A DNA stretch of 42,896 nt from Nemertoderma westbladi (lineage: Eukaryota; Xenacoelomorpha; Nemertodermatida; Nemertodermatidae): contig JAUCBJ010006970.1 of the NCBI GenBank assembly GCA_032718475.1, positions 1 through 42,896 of the forward strand, read 5' to 3'. The translations under genes were made by a program, and so were the position numbers. How positions within the stretch are numbered: position 1 is the first letter of the stretch; every line of letters starts with the position of its first letter. The notes under the pieces are model-generated. The model was not told where the DNA came from and made no database searches. It was given only the letters and a program-made list of their open reading frames with translations. Below, piece after piece: positions 10,089 to 18,700 of the stretch.

Positions 10089-11354
10089 TGTACGCGCTTT
10101 TGAAGACCTTTAGCAGTTTAACCTGCCAAAATTTATATGTCTTTTGGTTTATAAATAGACTTTAGAAGATGACAAATATTTAATACCAATAAACACAACA
10201 TTAGCAGAAGCCAGCCTAGTGCGCGTCCATTCACCCGCTGGATATTCCCGGGAGACTGGATTCTGAGGGCTTAGATTATTATTGCAGTGTAAGCTTACTG
10301 TATTGTATTATTCGATTGATCATTAATAAATAATTTCTGACTAATATTATTCACTTTCGGGAAATATTAACAGTTCCTTTAGGACGTGGCGCTCTATCTA
10401 GGTAAACAGAGATATGACTTATACTAATCACAACGGCAAGTCGGTAAGGCTTATGATTCACGTATGAGGCGCATTCTTTAGGAAATGCTTAGTTATCAGT
10501 CACAATCATGCACACTACCGGTAACACACAATACTGCTCACTAATTTGCCGACCGTCAATGAATTTTATCATATATAGAGAGAACAGCAACGGACCAATG
10601 TAGTGCTTTTCAAATAGCATTAAATTCACTACATACACAATAATATAAGTCGCAATCGCTATATATAACCCGTCTCTCTAACCTGTAGTGTATCAAGAAA
10701 ATTGGGAAATTTGGGTTCTTTATAAATGTTCTCCAAATAATATTCAACCAACTAATACAACATATGACAACAGTAAAAAGCATTAAGACGGTAGGTTAAG
10801 ATATGATATAACAATGTATGTGCCGATTGAGTCGTTAAGATTGATATGATAACAGTTATACGCTCTATAATCTTAAGCCTACTAATGTTTCTTCTAAAGT
10901 ATGAAAACGAATTGACTCTAGAGCCGGTGTTCCTGGCCTAGATACAAACAACAGTATCACAAAAAACAGTAAGACTGAACACTCCTAGTATGATCGACCG
11001 AATATCTACACGTCGACAGAAAAAATCGCTCTGATTGGCTTAAGCTAAACAAAGAACCATGTGGCCAATGGCTGTTTCCATGTCAGCAACCAGCTGTTAG
11101 ATGTCGTAATATGAATCATCCCGGCTAAGCTGTGAAAGGTATTTGGTGCATTGCAGGTTTTTTGCCTTACCATGTCCACCAAAACACGTATATAGCAGAA
11201 TGACTTTTATGTCCGTTAAAACACCTATAACGGTACCTTGAGGGCGAGGGGAATATATATATAGTTATAGAGCCTTTTAGAGTATTCCAGCGCCTAGGGG
11301 GGAAACTGGATTGCGAAGCAAAAGGGCCAGTTATATCCCATAGAAGCTTTTACA
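10089..11354 (-). repeat. 3' LTR of the BEL/Pao element
   Basis: 1266 bp, TG...CA, about 99.6% identical by eye to the right-hand copy. Because gag and pol run on the minus strand, this left copy is the 3' LTR. Confidence 0.95.
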
Positions 11355-11362
11355 CCGCTCCC
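11355..11362 (-). other. Possible polypurine tract next to the 3' LTR
   Basis: On the minus strand the eight bases just before the 3' LTR read GGGAGCGG, a short purine-rich stretch in the position expected for plus-strand priming. It contains one pyrimidine, so support is weak. Confidence 0.3.
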
Positions 11363-11432
11363 AGAAAATGGGATTTGAGTCTATAAAATATACAAAATCA
11401 CAGTTTCTAATATACGTAAATACTCTAAACAG

Positions 11433-11993
11433 TTAGTCTTTCTTGCGTGGACGGCGTTTACGCAGTTTTTTAAAGCTAGCCAGAGTCCTTTTCTCTTTGG
11501 GGCGAGCCACTTTACAAGGAGGGCTATAACTCCTGGGTGAAGGGTGCAATATGATTGCATCAGAGGGTGTAGGATTATGGTCGGTGTATCCGCCAGTCGA
11601 AGTACCGGGTTGATTGACATCAACGTCAGGGGAGAGGGGTCTAACGGCTTTGAGAGCTCGTTTCAAGACAGCCGCTCTTACGGGTCCTTTACGAGTGGTC
11701 TGAACGAGGGCCGTGGGTGGACCATAGGCAGTTAGAAACCTCCGGGGTTTAATGGTCCTTTCCAACTCGCGTTCGCGGGCTCGGTATTCGTAAGGCCGTC
11801 GATATACTTCCTGTAACTCAGGGTGTGAGTTAACAAACAAGTCTCCATAGTCCGGATCCTGACGGATATAATTGATTAAGTTATAGGAATGAAGGTCGCT
11901 AGGATTAACACTCCTGAGAAATTTGCGTACGAATTTGGTTGAAATACATTCTCCAACGCGCTTCAGTAGCTCGTAACTTGATATGCGTGATTT
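11433..11993 (-). CDS. Downstream part of ORF3, open after an amber codon
   Basis: This stretch continues the ORF3 frame without any stop from the codon after TAG (11994-11996) to TAA (11433-11435), 186 codons. It has no ATG near its start, so it is unlikely to be a separate gene. Composition is coherent: a helical-looking first third (with YELLKRVGE and SYNLINYI), a Pro/Ser/Thr-rich middle, and a very basic end (KKLRKRRPRKKD) that resembles a nuclear localisation or nucleic-acid-binding tail. I infer it is the C-terminal domain of ORF3, reached by readthrough or cut off by a recent nonsense mutation. No known family recognised. Confidence 0.55.
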   Translation of the reverse strand, partial: KSRISSYELLKRVGECISTKFVRKFLRSVNPSDLHSYNLINYIRQDPDYGDLFVNSHPELQEVYRRPYEYRARERELERTIKPRRFLTAYGPPTALVQTTRKGPVRAAVLKRALKAVRPLSPDVDVNQPGTSTGGYTDHNPTPSDAIILHPSPRSYSPPCKVARPKEKRTLASFKKLRKRRPRKKD

Positions 11994-13208
11994 CTATTCA
12001 ACCGAAGCGAATAGATAAGGATGGAACGCATAAACTCCTTCGTAAGCGCGTCCGGGATAATAGCGATGGCGCGAATCACAATGTAAATCAGCGTTCGCTT
12101 CCCAAGCTCTGATGTAACGTAGTGTGATCATTTCATCTACGCTTTCCAAATCGTGATTAAAAGGGCAGTCGAAACTAGCATGTCCCTTTAGTTGACAATG
12201 GTGACATTGAGTCATAAATTGAGGGCAAACCGCAAAGATATGCAAGTTATTGAGTCTGCAATATGCGCAATAAATTTCCATAGTCGGTTGTTCTTGGAAA
12301 TAGGAACAGCGGACGTTGGTGTCCATGGGCGTATCGTGGTCTCTCGATGCGCATAACCGACAACGTTGCCTAGAAACATAGTTGGCATGTCGATAATCGT
12401 ACGCAGTGAGACACTGTGGACCTTGATACCATTCTATGATGTAATCGTTGTCGCTGTTCCGGGGCGCGATAGGCTGAATCTCTTCAGATTCTAGACATAT
12501 TGGTTCGTCTTCCAAGTGCATAGCTGAAGTGGGCGCGTCTGTCTCTTCAGGTGGACCTATTGTCTGAATTTCCATGACAGAATAACCTGTGGGGATTCGA
12601 GGTCTTTGTATAACAGAGGAGTGCAAGTTCGATATACAAATCTCTTTGAAAATGGCGAATCCAGCGCTATCCAACTTCTCTGCAGCTGAGTTTCTTAGGC
12701 TGAGTTTGGTCAAAGCGCGGTCTTTAAATTGGCTATCCACGTTGCGGAACGGGGTTAAAAATCGCCGGAAACATTCGAAACGGATGAATTTATTATGTTC
12801 ATCTAGCTTAGCGAGTTTGGTCCCAAGTATTAATGGATGGGCGCGTATAGTACGACTGCACACATCGGCTAGCCAACCGGCAAGTGCGGTGTTTTCAAAG
12901 ATCGTGTATATAGCTAAGGAGGGACGGAGTGGAACACTCATGAAGCTATACACGGCGCCAGGTGCGGTCAATGGTCCATCAAAGTATAATCGAGAATAAT
13001 GGTCTCCGTATACTTGTTGATAGTTAATGGGATTTCCGACTTTGAAATTCCATCCGTATTCCTGAAAGGCAAGATGTCCGATGGAAGTTCGTTGCACCTT
13101 TGTAATGTTGCTAGACGTATTAGCATACATGGTGCGGAAGAAACCTCGACCTTCTGCCCAGGGAGCAATCAGCTGAGTATCAACGAAAGGGTATGGAATG
13201 TTCTCCAT
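11994..13208 (-). CDS. ORF3: unrecognised protein with three CCHC zinc knuckles
   Basis: 404 codons from ATG (13206-13208) to TAG (11994-11996), inside the LTR element downstream of pol. An in-frame TAG lies upstream (13221-13223), so this ATG is the natural start of an unspliced frame. Residues 1-200 are globular-looking and unfamiliar. Residues 210-260 are acidic. Three Cys/His clusters follow: C283-C286-H291-C301, C314-C317-H323-C328 and C335-C338-H343-C348. The last is an exact CX2CX4HX4C knuckle as in retroviral nucleocapsids. There is no signal peptide or membrane segment, so it is not a typical env. A nucleic-acid-binding role is inferred from the knuckles only. It could be a captured host gene, a second Gag-like protein, or a regulator. 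Confidence 0.65.
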   Translation of the reverse strand: MENIPYPFVDTQLIAPWAEGRGFFRTMYANTSSNITKVQRTSIGHLAFQEYGWNFKVGNPINYQQVYGDHYSRLYFDGPLTAPGAVYSFMSVPLRPSLAIYTIFENTALAGWLADVCSRTIRAHPLILGTKLAKLDEHNKFIRFECFRRFLTPFRNVDSQFKDRALTKLSLRNSAAEKLDSAGFAIFKEICISNLHSSVIQRPRIPTGYSVMEIQTIGPPEETDAPTSAMHLEDEPICLESEEIQPIAPRNSDNDYIIEWYQGPQCLTAYDYRHANYVSRQRCRLCASRDHDTPMDTNVRCSYFQEQPTMEIYCAYCRLNNLHIFAVCPQFMTQCHHCQLKGHASFDCPFNHDLESVDEMITLRYIRAWEANADLHCDSRHRYYPGRAYEGVYAFHPYLFASVE

Positions 13209-13665
13209 GTTCCCATAGGATGACTAATATGTTTTCCGCCATTGATGATCGAGAGCAGAGGAAGACCTATATCGTATTCAGAAATATTCAGAAATACGAC
13301 TTCAGTAGGAGGATTCAATCGTTCGAAGACTATCTCCAAATGAATTTATCCCTAGCGAGGAGGTAAATACCAGTTCAAGGATATGTTTGTCTCAGTTGTT
13401 CTACATAAGATTTATATCTCCAATCATTGAGGGAGGTGAACAACCAGATTTATGACACATAATGGTACCAGTTGTTCACAACTATCTGCGTGTCCTTTCA
13501 GTCCTTGTATCACGGTTGTGGACTTAAGGAAATTATCGATGGTTGATTTTCTATTCAACAACGAGAGGGTGGAAGTTGATATCATAAATATCAACAGAAT
13601 GTGACATGGACAAGAGGTGCGGACACCAATAGGAGCATCCAGATTAACAGTAAGGGATGGGAGGC
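13209..13665. other. Non-coding interval between ORF3 and the small ORF
   Basis: No supported ORF. A short frame beginning MAENILVIL lies on the minus strand overlapping the start of ORF3 in another frame (about 13190-13247) and stops after about 20 codons. It could be an upstream ORF or a relic of a longer start to ORF3. Confidence 0.35.
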
Positions 13666-13935
13666 TTAGTAAGGGGCGGTATGATCAATACCACGATACG
13701 GCAATGATTGGTCGATTGTCTCCCGAAGCTCCGAGCGCATTGGGAAGAGAAGGTGGGACAGATATTCCAATTCACGCGCAAGTTGCTTTTGGGACATCGG
13801 CGGTTCGATATAACGACCATCGTCCTCCGTAATGGTTGGATCGGCTTCACCGCGTATTAAGCTATCCACAAATGCTTGTAAAGGTAGAGTATATCGCACC
13901 CTAATACCAAGATCATCTTCTATCAACTCCGTCAT
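13666..13935 (-). CDS. Small acidic ORF in the LTR element, 89 codons
   Basis: ATG at 13933-13935, TAA at 13666-13668. The product is rich in Asp/Glu in its first half (it begins MTELIEDDLG) with a helical-looking stretch around QKQLARELEYLSHLLF. It lies upstream of ORF3 on the same strand and could be a small accessory protein or a first exon of a spliced ORF3 mRNA. It is not recognised, and a chance ORF remains possible. Confidence 0.35.
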   Translation of the reverse strand: MTELIEDDLGIRVRYTLPLQAFVDSLIRGEADPTITEDDGRYIEPPMSQKQLARELEYLSHLLFPMRSELRETIDQSLPYRGIDHTAPY

Positions 13936-15547
13936 ATCCGCTATCTGAGTTTATTAATATCCAAATAAGTTTATATTTTAGGCGAGCGGGCGTCGCTGCC
14001 TACTTCTCTTTGCCCCCGGACAGTGGGATTCTCAGCGCCGATGTACCGTCGTCGCGGTGTTTACGCCAACATGTAGCAACAGCACGACAACGATAACCGG
14101 CACAAGTCACTCCACTGTCCGTCCCAAAGGCTTGGATCCACTTAGGTTCTTTCTATAGGAGAGTTGGGCTATTTTTACAATTGCGACTAGCTACTGTAAA
14201 CATACTTTAGCAGTAACATTCACCTATAAACGCACAAATTCCACACAACTGTCACCAACTGCACACATACAGACCATTTGTCCGTTAGTCAGTGCCTTCC
14301 AGAATGTCACGTTATTACTGTGTATCCTTGGATACTAGCAGTGTGCTATATTCTCTATGCTATGCAATGGGACAAGCTTTCTATTGTTCTTTTAACTTGC
14401 TTCTAATTCTAGCGTGGGTGTTGCTATGGTGACATTATGGAATGCTAGCGGTAGAATTAGGGTAATTCTCATGCATACAGATCTGGGATGCTATTTAATA
14501 ATAATTCTTTAATTGTCAATATCCTCTTTATGCATGATTTTATTAATTTTATTGGCTATTGACTATATGTTGGAGATTCTCGCACTCTAATACACTCAAT
14601 AGGATGAATCTCCGCTCCCATGATCTATTAATTAATGGAATTTTGGGAATGTTATAAATTGTACAAAATGACAATTTATGAAATTCATTTAAAAATATGA
14701 ATTTAAATTTATTCCCGTGAATTTTATTATTTGATGTTAAAATTGACACAATTTGATTCCAGAGCAGGTCTGGGGACATAGGATCCTTAATTCTAAGAAA
14801 TTTGTCTTTTAAGAGTATCGGTAAGTGCTACGATATCTTAATCGACTAGAATTGTTAACGGATCTGAATTTTACAGATTTTAATAAATATTAAATTAATA
14901 TTTAAGATGGGCACCGATTTATTCCAGAACTTGTCTGGGGACGTTAACCATTGATTCTAGAATTTGTCTTTCAAGTATATCGGTGGGTGCCGCGATATCT
15001 TAATCGACTAGAATTACAGATGGTCAAAAAGTTTAACAGATTTATTTGCGTTTTACGCTACTGTTATAGGGACATCACGCTACTATATGTATTATTTAAT
15101 ATAAGGTAGAAGAGCAATATCGCACGAAGCAATGTCAGTGTGAAGAGGCAAGTCGTTTCCAAGGTCTACCCAGAGCTTGGCTTAGCCGAGACACGAGGAT
15201 CTGAACTTTGCATTCCTAATACTCTGCCTACCAATAATACTTGAATATAGTAGTGGCTTTATTGTACTTTAAGAAGTACGGACATTTAATCTTACTGTAA
15301 TATGATACGGACAGTAAGGAAAGAGAAAAATAATTATTTTCTCGCCGTCGCACTAAATATATTATAAGTAATTACGTACGTAATAAACACTAATATATTG
15401 CACTAATCTACTAAATAATCACTAAAATAACATTCTACTAAATAAAATTGAATAAAAACGATTATAATAAAGTACATAATAAAGTTCGCATATAAAAATA
15501 TAACAAAATAGATAAAATAATATAGTCATACACCCACTCCAGACGTA
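13936..15547 (-). other. 1.6-kb non-coding region between pol and the accessory ORFs
   Basis: No convincing ORF on either strand. Composition turns AT-rich after about 14480. It contains a diverged direct duplication (14751-15016). It may hold signals for a subgenomic or spliced accessory transcript, but none can be demonstrated. Confidence 0.45.
14751..15016. repeat. Diverged direct repeat, two ~100-bp copies
   Basis: 14751-14853 and 14917-15016 share phrases such as GTCTGGGGAC, AATTTGTCTTT and CGATATCTTAATCGACTAG, in the same order and spacing. The copies are about 166 bp apart. Confidence 0.75.
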
Positions 15548-15796
15548 TCACGTGGGGGAGTCCCTAGATGTTTGAGGAATTAGGGAGGTGGTCGTGGGAA
15601 GAGTGTCTTGCCTTCCATAGTTCCCGGAGAGTTCTTTGTCTCTTTCCAGTAAACATAAACGACCAACTGGGCGATTGAGTTGTTGCGTCTCAAAGATTAT
15701 GCCTGGCTTCTTGAAGTTACGCCGCATGACGATGAGTTCTACCGAGCGTACTAAACCATCATCTGAGATGTGGGTCTCGATGATACGACCTGTCTG
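15548..15796 (-). CDS. Pol C-terminal segment beyond an amber codon
   Basis: After the TAG at 15797-15799 the pol frame stays open for 82 codons to TGA (15548-15550). The sequence right after the stop reads QTGRIIETHISDDGLVRSVE and ends near RPVGRLCLL. Proteins of the BEL/Pao family normally end with a Trp-x-x-GRV segment, a DGLVR-type segment and a Pro-Val-x-x-CLL-like end. The TAG therefore sits where a Trp (TGG) is expected, and this is the real end of integrase. Confidence 0.75.
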   Translation of the reverse strand, partial: QTGRIIETHISDDGLVRSVELIVMRRNFKKPGIIFETQQLNRPVGRLCLLERDKELSGNYGRQDTLPTTTSLIPQTSRDSPT

Positions 15797-18700
15797 CTAC
15801 CGTTTACGTGGGAGGTCTGGATCTACAATAAGCACCATATCTCCGGCGCTGACGTTTTCTTGCTGCGCAAACCACTTAGTTCGAAGTTGTAGCGTGGGCA
15901 GATAATGTTTCTCGAAATGGTCAGCGAAACGACGGGATAGCAACTGCATAAGTTGCCAAGTTCGACGGCAGTATTCGTCTCCGTCGGCAATCTCCGATCG
16001 TGGGAGCATGGCTACAGGTTTCTTCAGTAGGAAGTGCGCGGGTGTTAGCGCTTCTAGGGAATCGGGACTCGATGAGACTGGCATAAGCGGTCTCTCGTTG
16101 AGATAGGCAGCTATTTCCTCCATTAACGTCCGCAAAAGTTCGTCGGTGAGATACGCGCGGCATGGCACTATAAAGTGAAATGCAGTTTTGACACTTCGAA
16201 TTAATCTCTCCCAACTTCCTCCCCACCAAGGGGCGTCGGCAGCGTTGAAGGTCCAGCTAGACGCTGTTATCCTTAGCTGGTCGTCCATCTGTCTTTGGTT
16301 CCAGTCCTTCACATCAGCCTGTATCTCGTTGTTGGCACCTATGAAGTTCGTTCCTTTATCCGATCTCATGGTATTACTCGTCCCGAAGCGAGCGATCTGT
16401 CGTCGTAAACTTAAGACGAAGCTGTTGGTAGATAGATCGTTCACCATATCGAGATGGATGGCTCTACAAGTCATGCACACGAAGATGACACACCATCTCT
16501 TGACTATAGTCCTCGCACGATATACTTCAATAGGGCCAAATAAATCTACACCAGTATTAGTAAAAGGTGGTTCATAGAAGCTTACTCGTTCCCTAGGTAA
16601 TTCTGCCTCTCGCTGTGTTAAAGGCCTACTGAATGCTTTCCTACAGGGTATGCAGTTCCTAAGAACTTGGTTCAGAGCTCTACGGGGTTTATCAAAATAA
16701 TAGCGAGTGCGAATTTCGCTAAGAATTTGTTCTCTACCAGCATGATAAAGTTTACTGTGAACATCTACAATCATCTTGATTTGTACTTCAAGATTTCTAA
16801 TAAGTATGGGGAATTTGGTGTCAAAGGATAAGGGCGCGTTGGTGAGTCTTCGTCCAACACGTATTAACCCATCTATCATTGTGCTCGAGAATCGATCCCT
16901 TAAGCGCATCTGCGGATTTCTCAACAATAGGAAATACTTTTCGGAATCCTCATAGCATTGCAGGAGTCTCAGTATCTGCCTATTGGTTTCTTCATGCTCC
17001 TGGTGACTAATTTTCTCCTTTAGAAATCGGTCAGATGTCTTATATTTGGGTAAATTTTTAATAACATGAACTTGTGCAGATGTCAATGGAGCAGTATCAC
17101 TAGTGGTCTTCGTCCTGGAGTAGTGATGATGAAAACATCGTCTTAAATATGTGACGGCTTTACAGAGCCGATTCCAGGAACTGTAATGATGCATTGCTCT
17201 CTGCAGCATGGGTGAGATTCCTTGCGAGACGTCTGGTATTCCAGATTTCCAATCTTTATCTCTAATTTCCACAACAGACTTATTTGCGCTGAGGGATTGG
17301 GGATCCGAAGCATCATTCCCGGAAGTATGTAATACAGATAGATCGATAGTCGGTTTAAATAACTTCGATTTACTCGCCCGGGTTTTAGGTTTGACTGTCT
17401 CCGCTCCCTTGGCTTGTCTAATCTCTGCCGTAGTAAGGTGAGGAGGCCATTCATCCTCTTCCTTGCTCAGGAAGTCGGGTCCACCCAACCAATCTGGAGT
17501 ATCTATCAGTTCCTGTGGAGTTGCTCCCCTGGAGGCGATATCGGCTGGATTAATCGTACCAGGGCAATGTCTCCATTGATCTATCTTTGTGCGACTAAGA
17601 ATAATAGCTACTCTGTTAGTAACAAAAACGCTGAACTGACAGACTTCATTGGTTAGATACTCCAACACGAGTAAAGCGTCGGTCCAATAAACCGTTTTCT
17701 CCAGTGGATAGTCGATTTGTTCCGTTACGTTCCGGCCGATGGCTGTAGCGTATAAAGCCGCCTTTAACTCCGCTCGAGGAACCTTTAATTTGTTGTTAAT
17801 CAATGCCTTAGAGGTAACCAAGGCGACTTTGATTCCATCAGGGGTTTCGACTCGCAGATATGCTACTATACCTATTCCCATGTCGCTGGCGTCTCCAAAC
17901 ACATGGAGTTGATAGGAATACGTAGGAAGAACATGGCCAAAATAGGTACGGGAAATTATAAAGTTCTCGATGGCAGGTAGAGAATCTTCCCATTTCATCC
18001 ATTTCTTTAACAATTCTCCCTTAAGCGGATCGTCCCATGAGTGGTTTTCAAGCCACATTTGTTGTACTAAACTCCGAGCAATCAATATGACTGGGCTAAT
18101 AAATCCCAATGGGTCGAAATAAGTGCTCAGGATACTTAAACAAATCCGTTTGGTCCGAACTGGATTATCTCGCTGTTTGAGCTGAAAAAACAGGATGTCT
18201 CTTTCAGTGTCCCACTTCAAGCCAAGCGTCTTGGTTTCAGGAAGATCGTCCTTTATTAAGTCTAGGTCTTTCGCTCCGCGGTCTTCTACCGGTATCGCTT
18301 CCAGAAACTCACGGGAGTTGCTGGTGAATTTCGTCAGTCGAAATCCACCTCTTTTCAAACACTCTACCGTTCCTTTCGCGACATCTATGGCTTCTTCTAC
18401 TGATGGAAGGGACCTTAAATTGTCGTCCATGTATATATTCCGTTTGATGTTGTCTATCACCTCTTTTGAGAAGGAGTCTCGGTTGTCATTCGCAGTGGTT
18501 CGCACCACGGAGCAGGCGTTGGAAGGGCTTGATATGATTCCAAAGGCCTGGATGGTCATCCAGTATTCTACCGGTTTCTGATTGAGGTCTCCTTCAGGCC
18601 ACCACAGAAATCTCAGGCTGTCTCTATCTCTATCCAGCGCCTTGACTTGTAAGAACATTCCTTCGATATCAGAGGCGAACGCGATGGAGTATTGTCTTAA

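Noticed and set aside
11994-13208. ORF3 as an envelope glycoprotein
   Set aside because: No signal peptide, no membrane anchor and no glycoprotein-like cysteine pattern. Its cysteines form zinc-knuckle clusters.
13644-13850. Minus-strand 68-codon ORF overlapping the small acidic ORF
   Set aside because: It overlaps the ATG-started 89-codon ORF in another frame and has no better support.
14549-14779. 76-codon minus-strand ORF in the post-pol region
   Set aside because: AT-rich, no recognisable features, and it overlaps the diverged non-coding duplication.
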